Source: Sciurus carolinensis
Lineage: Eukaryota > Chordata > Mammalia > Rodentia > Sciuridae
Reading direction: 5' to 3'
Length of the DNA stretch: 64,000 nt
Assembly: GCF_902686445.1 (NCBI RefSeq)
Contig: NC_062220.1
Span: 110,532,643-110,596,642 of the forward strand
The position numbers and the translations under genes were made by a program. The notes beneath the pieces are model-generated. The model ran no database searches, had not been told where the DNA came from, and saw nothing but the letters and a program-made list of their open reading frames with translations. Positions within the stretch are counted from its first letter, which is position 1. Each line of letters starts with the position of its first letter. Shown here one piece after another: positions 1 to 10,960 of this stretch.

Positions 1-565
1 GAGATCCCACAGGTGTCCTGGACTCTGCCTTCAAAACCTCCCAGTTTTCAAGCCCCTGGAGTCTGGAACTGTGATGTGTGTGGGGCAGCCATGAAGATCT
101 CAAAAACACTTTTGAGGTCATTCTTCTATTGTCCTGATGAATCACATCTGGATTTCTTCTAAAATAATTAAGAATTGTAATATTTACACACGAAGAGCAG
201 ACTGGCTGAGTGAACACACACACAGCCAGCTGATTCATAGACAAGTGGCTAAGTAATGCTGTGGAGAAAGGAGGAGCTTCTCCACAAGTTACATTTGTTC
301 AACTGAATATTCACTCTGGCAAAAAAGGAAAAACTTGCCCTATATCTAACCCAAGAAAAAAAAATGGAGATATTTAACCATTAATTTTATTATTTTAAGT
401 TAAAAACAAAATTAATTACATCTACCTATCCACCATTGACATTATATCCAAGCTTCTTGTTGTAAAGGTTTATAAGACTTGAATGACAATAATTGAAAGT
501 AATTAATTATGCTTGGAGGTACTATTTGTTGTTTTACTAGTCCCACTTTCTTTCGATTTATTCTG
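1..565. other. AT-rich unique sequence, no gene seen
   Basis: No open frame of note, no recognisable repeat and no RNA gene were seen. It ends at the T-run of the next SINE. Confidence 0.5.
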
Positions 566-735
566 TTTTTTTTTTTTTTTTTGAAAATTTAGACTCCAGT
601 CATGTGGTAATTTTATAGACAGTTAATTTTTAAAATTTATTCATCTGTTGGCTTCAAACTGCAGGATTCAAGTGATCCTCCTATCCCAATTCCCAAATAA
701 TAGGGAAAACAGGCGCACGCCACAATATCTGGATA
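566..735 (-). mobile_element. Old 7SL-derived SINE (B1/FLAM-like monomer)
   Basis: A run of 17 T at 566-582 is the reversed A-tail. On the minus strand the segment near 650-735 keeps 7SL hallmarks: GTGGCGTGCGCCTG near the 5' end, then AGGAGGATCACTTGA, which matches the Alu/B1 B-box region. It is highly diverged and has no intact RNA fold or clear target duplication, so it is an old copy. 7SL SINEs are known from primates, rodents and tree shrews, which supports a euarchontogliran source. Confidence 0.55.
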
Positions 736-2459
736 ATTTATGTTTTTATTATGAACATGTCTTATCCATAAAATAGATTAAGTAATTTTAAAATAAATAA
801 TAGATAAAGTGTGGATTGAGTCATACAATGAAATGAATTGATCTGCATCATATGAGAAAACCTTAATCCATAAATTTACAGATAAAAGGTTAGAGACATG
901 AAATTATTACATGGAAACAATTTGTGAACTGGAATCAAGTAAAAATATTGTTTATAAAATTAGAAAACAAAACAAAACTAACTGTATATATAGACCAGTC
1001 TGCACTATAGTTAAAGTGCAGGCACAAAGGTAAATAGTGATTTGTTCTGAATAATAAATAGGAGAGCCGGAATACAAAAATATGAAGACACCAAAGATAG
1101 TAGTTTTGAGCTTGGTCAAGAGTTTTCTAAATTCTTAGCTATCCTGAACAGATGCTTCGGGAAGTAGAAGAAAAGAACAAGATATGTTCCCTGGCCTCTT
1201 AGAATTCATGGCATACTTGAAAAAAAAAAAAAAAAAGTTTTAAAAGGAAACAGCAAAAGCAGCTATAAGAATATCCTGTGGTTCCAGATAAGAATTTCTT
1301 AAAGAGCAGAGAGGGCTGCTCTAAGAACCAAGAAACAAGTAGCAATACACAGGATGCTGAATTTTTCAGCAATTAGTCAAATGCACTTGAAATTGCATTT
1401 AAGTTGTATCATCTCAAAAACAAAAAGAATTCAAGACAATGAAGTGAAAGCTCACTTTCCTTAAATTCAATTTACTTAAACAGTATGTAGTATTGGATAG
1501 AATTAGGAACCATGGCAGCAGATGATTTGTGCACCACCTTGCCTGTTGGTTATGTGAACAGCTCCTTCCTGCACACCCGATGCATCTAAACACAAAGGAA
1601 GGTTTCCTCACAAATTCTCCTGTCTCTGTGGTGACACACATTGCTGTTTATCATTTTAGTTGTCTTTATTTTGACAATCATTAAGTTCCCAATGATCATT
1701 TAGTCCAAACTGGATTGTCAATTGCATGCAAAGTATTAAGTCTCCAAATTTGGTTCCTTTTTTGTGTGCCAAATTTTCTGCTCTTTAGCTTATATCAAAT
1801 AGTGATTAGTACAGTTTTGGAGTACTGGAGTCCTCGCAAATGAGTGTCTATGGAACCTTTAGGAAAAAAAAATCATAGTAACCTAGATGTAGTGTTTATT
1901 CAAAGGTAATTAGTTTGCATATCATTCTGTGCTCCCAATTCTTTAAATTTGAAAATTTATGAGCTATGTATCTAAAAATCATTATTTTCCAAGAAAAATT
2001 AAGGCTTAATAAAATTTATTTGGAAAAACATAAATCAGAAACATTAAAAAGGGCTACACAGAATAAGAATACCACCAAAAGAAAAAGGATATATGATATT
2101 TAGTTATAAAAAAGTAGAAAGGGCAAAGAACAGTGATACATATCTGTAGATAAACTATTTAGAAATCTTATTTATGCAAAAAATGTTCTAAAATAGAAAT
2201 CTATTTGTCCGTATCCAGTCATGCATATTACATACTAAAATAAAAAAACAAGAGTTAGGTATTGCATAGACTCAATAAATCACAGGTTTTCTCTTGATTG
2301 TGTTAATATGTGCAAATATTATAAGATTTAACAAAGTAAATATGTGGATAAATTACTGGGTTATAAGTTTAGTTACTAATAGACATGAAAAATAATTTAC
2401 AAATTAAAATTCTAAAATTAAGAGATTACACTACATTTTAAACTTTAAAATCAAAAGAT
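736..2459. other. AT-rich intergenic sequence, no gene seen
   Basis: Unique-looking AT-rich DNA. It contains a 17-base A-run at 1220-1236. The only open frame (1414-1641, minus, 75 codons) has no domain I recognise and is of chance length. Confidence 0.5.
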
Positions 2460-2472
2460 TACATTACATTTT
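2460..2472. repeat. Target-site duplication, left copy, of L1 copy A
   Basis: The 13-mer tacattacatttt recurs exactly at 8783-8795, immediately beyond the other end of L1 copy A. Its last T's merge with the reversed poly(A). This is the expected product of target-primed reverse transcription. Confidence 0.85.
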
Positions 2473-2654
2473 TTTTTTGTAAACAAATGGGATACATGTT
2501 GTTGTTTCTCTGTTTGTCTGGTGTAGAGGCATACCATTTGTGTAATCATAAATTTACATAGGGTGATATTGGTTGATTCATTCTGTTATTTTTCCCCTTC
2601 CCCCCAACCCTCCCATCCCTCTTTTCCCTCTATACAGTCCTTCCTTCCCCCATT

Positions 2655-2705
2655 CTTGCCCCCCTCCCTAACCCTCACTCTAACCCTAAAACTAACCCCT
2701 CCCAC
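2655..2705 (-). other. G-rich, telomere-like tract in the L1 copy A 3'UTR
   Basis: The plus strand carries CCCTAACCC-like units between a C-run and CCCCTCCC, so on the L1 sense strand there are several G-runs separated by TTA-type loops, including GGGTTAGGG. Sense-strand G-runs in L1 3'UTRs are established as quadruplex-forming. The comparable sites in copies B (near 30895-30915) and D (near 58775-58800) lack the TTAGGG-like insert of about 35 bp. Confidence 0.6.
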
Positions 2706-2721
2706 GCCCCATTATGTATCA

Positions 2722-5700
2722 TCATCCACTTATCAGTGAGATCATTCTTCCTTTGTTTTTTTGAGATTGGCTTATCTCACGTAGCATGATATTCTCCAAT
2801 TTCGTCCATTTGCCTGCAAATGCCATAATTTTATCAGTCTTTATGGCTGGGTAATATTCCATTGTATATATATGCCACAGTTTCTTTATCCATTCATCAA
2901 CTGAAGGGCATCTAGGTTGGTTCCACAATCTGGCTATGGTGAATTGAGCAGCAATGAACATATATGTGGCTGTATCTCTGTAGTATGCTGATTGTAAGCC
3001 CTTTGGGTATAGGTCAAGGAGTGGGATAGCTGGGTCAAATGGTAGTTCCATTCCAAGCTTTCTAAGGAATCTCCATACTGCCTTCCAAAGTGGCTGCACT
3101 AATTTGCAACCCCACCAGCAATGTTTGAGTGTACCTTTTTCCCCACATCCTCGCCAACACCTGTTGTTGCTTGTATTCTTGATAATCGCCATTGTGATTG
3201 GGGTGAGATGGAATCTTAGGGTGGTTTTGATTTGCATTTCTCTTATTACTAGAGATGTTGAACATTTTTCCATATGTTTGTTGATTGTTTGTAGGTCTTC
3301 TTCTGTGAAGTGTCTGTTCATTTCCTTAGACCATTTGTCGATTGGGTTATTTGTAGTCTTGGTGTTGAGTTTTTTGAGTTCTTTATAGATTCTGGAGATT
3401 AGTGCTCTATCTGAAGTATGATTGGCAAAGATTCTCTCCCACTCTGTAGGCTCTTTCTTCGCATTGCTAATAGTTTCCTTTGCTGAGAGAAAGCTATTTA
3501 GTTTGAATCTATCCCAGTTGTTGATTCTTGCTTTTATTTCTTGTCCTATGGGTGTCCTGTTGAGGAAGTCTGGTCCTAAGCCGACATGTTGAAGATCTGG
3601 ACCTACTTTTTCTTCTATAAGATGCAGGGTCTCTGGTCTGATTCTGAGGTCCTTAATCCATTTTAAGTTTAGTTTCGTGCATGGTGAGAGATATGGGTTT
3701 AGTTTCATTCTGTTGCATATGGATTTCCAATTTTCCCAGCACCATTTGTTGAAGAGGCTGTCTTTTCTCCATTGCATATTTTTGGATCCTTTGTCTAGTA
3801 TGAGAAAATTATATTTATTTGGGTTTGTGTCCGTGTCCTCTATTCTGTACCATTGATCTACCTGTCTATTTTGGTACCAATACCATGCCGTTTTTGTTAC
3901 TATTGCTTTGTAGTACAGTTGAAGTTCTGGTATTGCAATACCCCCTGCTTCATTTTTCCTGTGAAGGATTGCTTTAGCAATTCTGTGTTTCTTATTCTTC
4001 CAGATGAATTTCATGATTGCTTGTTCTATTTCTGTAAGGTACATCGTTGGGATTTTAATTGGAATTGCAGTGAATCTGTATAGCCCTTTTGGTAGTATGG
4101 TCATTTTGACAATATTAATTCTGCCTATCCAGGAACATGGAAGATCTTTCCATCTTCTAAGGTGTTCTTTAATTTCTTTCTTTAGTGTTCTGTAGTTCTC
4201 ATTGTAGAGGTCTTTCACCTCTTTTGTGAGATTGATTCCCAAGTATTTCATTTTTTTCGAGGCTATTGTGAATGCGGTAGTTTTCCTAACTTCTCTTTCT
4301 GAAGATTCATCACTTATGTATAAAAATGCATTAGATTTATGAGCATTGATCTTATATCCCACTACTTTACTGAATTCACTTATGAGATCTAAAAGTTTTC
4401 TGGTGGAATTTTCTGGTTCCTCTAAGTATATCATCATATCATCAGCAAATAGGGATAGTTTGAGTTCTTCTTTTCCAATTCGTATCCCTTTAATTTCTTT
4501 GGTCTGTCTAATTGCTCTGGCTAGAGTTTCAAGGACGATATTGAATAGGAGTGGTGAGAGAGGGTATCCCTGACTTGTTCCAGATTTTAGGGGGAATACT
4601 TTCAGCTTTTCACCATTAAGAATGATATTAGCCTATGGGCTTAGCATAGATGGCCTTTACAATGTTAAGGAACGTTCCCACTATCCCTATTTTTTCTAGT
4701 GTTTTGAGCATGTAGGGGTTCTGTATTTTATCAAATGCTTTTTCTGCATCTATTGAAAGAATCATGTGATTTTTGACTTTAAGTCTGTTGATATGGTGAA
4801 TTACATTTATTGATTTCCTGATGTTGAACCAACCTTCCATCCCTGGGATAAAACCCACTTGATCATGGTGCACTATCTTTTTAATATGTTTTTGTATGCG
4901 ATTTGCTAAAATTTTGTTGAGAATTTTTGCGTCGATGTTCATTAAGGATATTGGTCTGAAATTTTCTTTCCTGGATGTGTCTCTGTCTGGTTTAGGTATC
5001 AGGGTGATATTGGCTTCGTAGAATGAATTTGGGAGGGTTCCCTCCTCTTCCTTTTCATGGAATACTTTGAAAAGTATGGAATGAGCTCTTCTTTAAAGGT
5101 TTTGTAGAACTCGACTGAGAAACCATCAGGTCCTGGACTTTTCTTTGTTGGTAGGCTTTTGATGACTTCTTCTATTTCATTACTTGAAATTGGTCTATTT
5201 AAATTGTGTATGTCCTCCTCGTTTAGTTTAGGCAATTCATACGTCTCTAGAAACTTGTTGATATCTTTGAAATTTTCTATTTTGTTGGAGTATACATTTT
5301 CAAAATAGCTTCTAATTATGTTTTGTATTTCAATCGTGTCTGTTGTGATATTTCCTTGTTCATTCCGAATTTTGGTGATTTGGGTTTTCTCTCATCTTCA
5401 ATTTGTTAGTGTGGCTAAAGGTTTATCAATTTTGTTTATTTTTTCGAAGAACCAACGATTTATTTTGTCAATTTTTTGTATTGTTTCTTTTGTTTCAATT
5501 TCGTTGATTTCAGCTCTGAGTTTAACTATTTCCTGTCTTCTACTACTTTTGGTGTTGGTCTGTTCTTCTTTTTCTAGGGCTTTGAGCTGTAGTGTTAGGT
5601 CGTTTATTTGTTGAGTTTTGCTTCTTTTATTGAATGTGCTCCATGAAATAAATCTTCCTCTAAGTACCGCTTTCATAGTGTCCCAGAGATTTTGATATGT

Positions 5701-6562
5701 TGTTTCTTTGTTCTCGTTTACCTCTAAGAATTTTTTAATTTCCTTCCTAATATCTTCCGTTATCCATTCATCATATAATAGCATATTGTTTAATCTCCAG
5801 GTGTTGGAGTAATTTCTGTTTTTTACTCTTTCTTTATTTCTAATTTCAATCCATTATGATCTTATAAAGTACAAGGAAGTGTCTCTATCTTCTTGTTTTT
5901 GCTAACATTAGCTTTATGGCATAATATACGGTCTATTTTAGAGAAGGATCCATGTGCTGCTGAGAAGAAAGTGTATTCACTCTTCGTTGGATGGTATATT
6001 CTATAAATGTCTGTTAAGTCTAAATTATTGATTGTGTTATTGAGATCTATGGTTTCTTTGTTCAATTTTTGTTTGGAAGATCTGTCCAGTGGTGAGAGAG
6101 GCGTGTTAAAATCACCTAGTATTATTGTATTGTGGTCTATTTGGTTTCTGAGATTGAGAAGGATTTGTTTGACATACATGGGTGAGCTACTGTTTGGGGC
6201 ATAGATATTTATGATTGTTATGTCTTGCTGATTTATGGTTCCCTTAAGCATTATGAAATGTCCTTCTTTATCCCTTCTGATTAACTTTGGCTTGAAGTCC
6301 ACATTATTTGAAATGAGGATGGATACCCCAGCTTTTTTGCTGGGTCCATGTGCCCGGTAAGTTTTTTCCCATCCTTTCACCTTAGTCTTTGGGTATCTCT
6401 TTCTATGAGGTGAGTCTCTTGCAGGCAACATATTGTTGGATCTTTCTTTTTTATCCAATCTGCCAGTCTATGTCTTTTGATTGATGAATTCAGGCCATTA
6501 ATATTCAGGTTTATTATTGAGATATGATTTGTATTCCCGGTCATTTGACTCATTTTATTCAT
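2722..6562 (-). pseudogene. L1 copy A ORF2 (endonuclease/reverse transcriptase), broken
   Basis: ORF2 encodes the L1 endonuclease and reverse transcriptase that nick target DNA and copy L1 RNA in the nucleus. The N-terminal endonuclease starts near 6562 (NGLNSSIKRHRLADWI, QETHL) but shifts frame near 6400-6458. Further pieces are 5862-6458, 5398-5784, 4999-5235 ([11 protein letters not shown]) and 4628-4942 ([22 protein letters not shown]). From 4437 to 2722 there are 571 uninterrupted codons covering the end of the RT and the Cys-rich C-terminus ([18 protein letters not shown]). The catalytic FADD lies at 4438-4449 and is intact. A nearby RT motif reads [10 protein letters not shown], where the other copies have [10 protein letters not shown]. 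About five disruptions mean no full ORF2 protein. Confidence 0.9.
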
Positions 6563-6613
6563 TTATTTGCTTATTTTTGACACGACTTGGTTCCTCTTTA
6601 TTTGAGAGTTCCT

Positions 6614-7629
6614 TTAGGATATCTCCTCCCTTTGCTGATTTGCTTCTTTGTTTTTCATCTCTTCTTCATGGAATATTTTGCTGAGAATGTTCTGTAATGC
6701 TGGCTTTCTTCTTGTAAATTCTTTTAGCTTTTGTTTATCATGGAAGGATTTTATTTCGTCGTCAAATCTGAAGGTAAGTTTTGCTGGGTATAAGATTGTT
6801 GGTTGGCATCCATTTTCTTTTAGGGCTTGAAAAATGTTATTCCAGGCCCTTCTACCTTTTAAGGTCTGGATTGAAAAATCTGCTGATATCCGTATTGGTT
6901 TCCCCCTGAATGTAATTTGGTTCTTTTCTCTCACAGCCTTTAAGATTCTGTCTTTATTTTGTATGTTAGGTATTTTCATTATAATGTGCCTTGGTGTGGG
7001 TCTGTTGTAATTTTGTGTATTTGGAGTCCTATAAGCCTCTTGAACTTGATTTTCCATTTCATTCTTCAGATTTGGGAAATTTTCTGAAATTATCTCATTG
7101 AATAGGTTGTTCATTCCTTTGGTTTGTTTCTCTAAGCCTTCCTCAATCCCAATGATTCTCAAATTTGGCCTTTTCATGATATTCCATAGTTCTTGGAGAT
7201 TCTGTTCATGATTTCTTACCATCTTCTCTGTTTGTTCGACTTCGTTTTCGAGGTTAAATATTTTTTCTTCATTATCTGAGGTTCTGTCTTCCAGGTGTTC
7301 TATCCTATTGGTTGTGCTTTCTATGGAGTTCTTAATTTGGTTTATTGTTTCCTTCATTTCAAGGGGTCTGTTTGTTTTTTTTTTTTCAATATCTGTAACT
7401 CTTTATTGAAATGGTCTTTTGCTTCCTGTATTTGCTCTTTTAACTGTCGATTGGTGCGTTCATGCAATGCCTGCATTTGCTCTTTCATCTCATCGTTTGT
7501 TTCCCTAATCATTTTAATTATGTACATTCTGAACTCCCTTTCTGTCATTTCTTCTGCCATGCTGTCGTTGGATTCTATTGATGTAACATCCAGATTTGTT
7601 TGAGGCATTTTCTTCCCTTGTTTTCTCAT
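6614..7629 (-). pseudogene. L1 copy A ORF1 (RNA-binding chaperone), one frameshift
   Basis: ORF1 protein trimerises through a coiled coil and coats L1 RNA. The start at 7629 (MRKQGKKMPQTNLD) opens a 91-codon frame holding the basic N-terminus and the coiled coil (MKEQMQALHERTNRQLKEQ). It ends just after a 12-A tract (plus-strand T's at 7375-7386). The second frame, 7357-6614, gives 247 codons with the RNA-recognition and C-terminal domains (PTPRHIIMKIPN, FRGKPIRISADFS) and a normal stop. The two frames overlap and differ by one step, so the only lesion is a change in A-tract length. Total length would be about 338 residues, usual for mammalian ORF1. Confidence 0.92.
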
Positions 7630-8782
7630 GTCGTTCAGGTATCAGTGGACTGCTGAGATGTTGCAGATTTCCTCTATTGACTTATAATGTCCCTGAAGAT
7701 TGCTAGTGTATCCCCTCTTATCCTTCAGTAGCCTGAAATCTTAGAGGAAGTTGATACTGCGGTGTTCCCCAAGGAAGCTGCCTCTCTAGGCGTGGTGGTC
7801 TTCAGGTGGGGTATATTCCCTGCTAGTAGGCAGAGATGCCTCTACTTGTTGACCAATGGTCATCCAAAGGGGAACTAGGCTGCAGGCTGAGGCAAGGCCT
7901 GTTTGGACCTGTGTCTCTGGTTTTACCGTCCTTGTGGGAAAACCTTACCCGGCGGGGAAGACTCACCCGATGGGGAGGTCTCTCTGGTCAGTTCCCCTCC
8001 TAGAGGTTCCCCTCAGTCCACAACTACCGCCTGGGCAGGGCAGCCTTCCCAGGCAACGTTCCCAGGGGCCCGGACCTACCTCCTGGGCCTGGGAGCCCTG
8101 CCCTTCGCAGACAAGTCTCCTTAGGTAGCCCCTCCTCAGAGAAAGCTGCCCGCAGTCCTGGAATCTTCGCCTCGCCCCTCAGCTTGTCTCTGTGTAGCTC
8201 TTTCAACAAAAGGTGCCTAGGTCCCCGGAGCGGACAGTGCTTTGCACCTAATCGCCTGGCAATGGGACCCCTCCTCTGAGCAGTCACTTGGAGCCTCGTA
8301 CATATGCTCCAAGCCCCAGTGACCCGCCGCTCGCCTCTTCCTCCAGGCAGCCACTGGGTGTTCTGTGTGGGCGCTTGGAGACCAAGCAACTCACTGTGCA
8401 CCTCCACCTCCTCAGGACAGCCCCCCCCACCCCCGTTGTTCAGGCGGTTGTTGAGTCCAAATAGCTCGCTGCCCAGTTCTTCCTCTGGCAGCCGCCAAAG
8501 CCCCGGCAGATTGCTCCAAAACCAAGCGCTGTGCTGCGCAGCCTCCTCTGCAAAGTTCCCCGCTGTCCGTGTTTACTGCTCCAGCAGGGGGAGGGGCGTC
8601 TCGCCGAGCCACTCTACTTCACAAAGTACTACCGCCCCATCCGGGATGCCTCCCCAGTGGGAGAAACTCACCCGGCGGCTTTGAGTTGGTCCCAAGTCAC
8701 TCACTATCTCCTCTTTTGAATCTTGAGTCCTGGAGCAACATGAAATGCAGCCGCCCTGTAGTCCGCCATCTTGAAACCCCCC
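7630..8782 (-). promoter_or_regulatory. L1 copy A 5'UTR / internal promoter
   Basis: About 1.15 kb of GC- and CpG-richer sequence in an AT-rich neighbourhood. The sense 5' end carries CAAGATGGCGG (plus-strand CCGCCATCTTG at 8764-8774) at about position +8, like the YY1 site near +13 of human L1 that sets the transcription start. Several overlapping open frames on both strands (8024-8407 minus, 8304-8684 plus) probably reflect GC content. Confidence 0.75.
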
Positions 8783-8795
8783 TACATTACATTTT
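8783..8795. repeat. Target-site duplication, right copy, of L1 copy A
   Basis: Exact repeat of 2460-2472 (tacattacatttt), adjoining the L1 5' end. Confidence 0.85.
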
Positions 8796-8854
8796 AAATG
8801 CAAAGTTCGTATGTATTAAAGATGGTTTATGTTAGATTAAGAAGAGCTAATGTG

Positions 8855-8964
8855 TTTTTTGTTTGCTTGTTTGTTTTTGTTTTGTTTTCTGCAGTGCTAG
8901 GGATTGAACTTAAGGCCTTTCACATGCTAGACAAACGTTCCATCACTGAGCTACACCCCTATCC
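8855..8964 (-). mobile_element. Old ID-like (tRNA-derived) SINE
   Basis: A T-rich tail at 8855-8889 precedes reverse-complement ID sequence: TGCTAGGGATTGAACTTAAG (B-box side) and CACTGAGCTACACCCCTATCC (A-box side). It is diverged, so old. No clear target duplication was seen. Confidence 0.7.
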
Positions 8965-10599
8965 AAACTGGTTTTAAATAGAAAAAAAAAATGCATATCT
9001 TTCTATTAAAAGTGAAGTGAACCATGTTAACCTTATTAAGGCTGGAAAAGTATATGCATTCATAAATACACACATGTTTTCTGATGTGTTTACAACTGCT
9101 ACAATTATTGAGCCTGATTGGATTGAACTCAGTGGTAGACATAATTGATTGCCTGTCCTGCAGCTATTATTCTCATTCTGTCCTTCTGGCAGAGATTGAG
9201 CCTTTTTCTCATGCTCAACTGCTCTGAGCTCATGGAGAATGGCCACTTCCTAGTCCCAATGTGTAATTTTTCTTAATCTAAATCCAATTATCATAATTCT
9301 CTTTATTTTGGCAGAGAATAGTTTTGCCAAGGTTTGTCAATGTGATTATCACCCTAGCCAATAAATTATATGAGGACTTATTCTGGATGTTGTGTAAGGA
9401 AAATGTTTTCTCCCTGATAAGAGAAGATGTGCTCAGAGAAACTGTTCTTTTGGCATTTTGCTTGAAATTGTGAGCAACTTTTGCATGGAGTTGTGGAATA
9501 TCTTTCAGTCCAGAGAAGGCAAGACCGAAGACACTTAAAATCTGAGGATGTGAAACAAATATCATTGACATCTGAGTTTCTGGTGTTGTATATGTTGATC
9601 AGTTAACTGATCCTGAAGTCATAATCCCAGGGCTTCCTATGATCTGTGACATTAAATTCTTCATTGTTTTAAACACTGACCTCCCTTCAGGTCATCTATC
9701 ACTTGTAGCCCAAAACATCCCAACTGGTAAAACAACATAAGAAGAATAGCAGTACAGAGTAGTAGGTAGGCCAAATTCTGAAGAAAATATTTACATTTAA
9801 ACTGACTTTGTATGCCTTGTTATATATCATATGATTAAAGAGGTAAGACTATATAGCAATGGAGAAAATATAAAATATTCCTGGTCTTCCAAAACTATTG
9901 AAGGGGAGGCTCTGTAGATTGGTTCCTTCACATACAGATTCAGAAATCATGATTTCAAGACATACTTTTGGCTCACTAACAAGCAAGTATTAAAGATAAA
10001 AATGCATCTCTCCCAGAATCAAATACAACACCGAAATAATGTTAAAGAGAGCTTCATGGGAGATCGCAGTCTGATATAATGAGAAAGTTAGTTTTGCTCT
10101 TGACTAATTAAACTTAGCCTGTTAGTATGTTGAGCTTTCATGGCTCTCCAGGAGGACTCACCAGACTACACATTTGGTCATACCCATGGCTAAGATTTAT
10201 TATGGCAAAAAAGATGAAAAACAGATTCAACAAAGTGACACAGGCCTGGGGTGAAGCCTGAGAAAAATGAGGCTCTGGCTTTCTGAGACCTATCTCAGTA
10301 GAAGTGCACAGGAGGCCTGGAAGCTCATCAGGGACTTGATACCTACTGTTCTTACTGGAGGGCTGCCCACATAGGCATCTTCTGCTTGGCACATATCAAA
10401 AGTGTCAGAAACCCAGAAGAAAGTTCATTCAGAGTAAGTTATATTGTTTGCACAGTGTAGTCTATGTGAGTCCCTCTGATCACTTCTGGGGGTAGTGAAT
10501 TCCAGGATTCCAGATACCATGGAATCAACCTTATAAGAAGGCTATATTAAAACCAGCAGTTGGGCCTGATTATCTTGGGATATTAAATTATGTGTTGAC
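8965..10599. other. Intergenic sequence, no gene seen
   Basis: Open frames here (8974-9246, 9278-9571 and 10138-10392, all minus) show no recognisable domain. The stretch 10170-10420 has some LTR flavour (reverse-strand ATAAATCTTAGCCATGG), which I cannot assign. Confidence 0.4.
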
Positions 10600-10960
10600 T
10601 GAGCCAGGCCCTGTCCAAATTAAAGATTATTTCTGCATGTGTCTGTGAAGATGGTTTCAAATGAGATTGACGGTTGAATTATTCAGAAAAGTAGATTTCT
10701 CTCTCCAGTGGGTTATCATCCAGTCCATTCAAGGCATGCATATATATATATATATAAAAAGTCAAGGAAGAACTTCATCCCCTTCTTGGCTACCTGCTTG
10801 AACCAGAAAGCACAGCCTTTTTCAACCCTAGGATTGGGATATACACTCTTGGCTCCCTTGCCTCTTGGAACTGTAGATTGACTGAAACTACACCATTTGT
10901 GTTCCTGGGGCTACCGTTTGCAGATGTCAGAGCATGCACCTAGATATCTCCTATTGATTA
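10600..10960 (+). repeat. Ancient mammalian interspersed repeat, family not determined
   Basis: Phrases such as GTGTCTGTGAAGATG, GGGTTATCATCCAGTCC, ACCAGAAAGCACAG and GGGGCTACCGTTTGCAGATG resemble a widespread old mammalian repeat, probably an LTR or LINE remnant, that I recall without a sure name. A (TA)8 run lies inside at 10741-10756. Confidence 0.45.

Larger units (their letters stand above)
2473..8782 (-). mobile_element. L1 copy A, full-length, about 6.3 kb
   Basis: A complete LINE-1 on the minus strand: a GC-rich 5'UTR (7630-8782) starting with a CAAGATGGCGG motif, ORF1 (6614-7629), a spacer of about 50 bp, ORF2 (2722-6562), a short 3'UTR with a G-rich tract, and a short A-tail. Exact 13-bp target duplications flank it. 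It is relatively young, judging from the exact duplication and a 571-codon intact stretch of ORF2, but ORF1 has one frameshift and ORF2 several, so it is probably immobile. The tail follows directly after the CCCATTTGTTTAC end and lacks the A/T-rich AATAAAAATAAA segment seen at the ends of copies B and D. Confidence 0.93.

Noticed and set aside
2655..2705. Interstitial telomere repeat from chromosome fusion
   Set aside because: The tract is short and degenerate and sits inside an L1 3'UTR between normal L1 sequence, so it is part of the element.
8024..8407. 127-codon minus frame with many Arg, Gly and Pro
   Set aside because: It lies in the GC-rich 5'UTR of L1 copy A, overlaps an equally long antisense frame and has no known domain.
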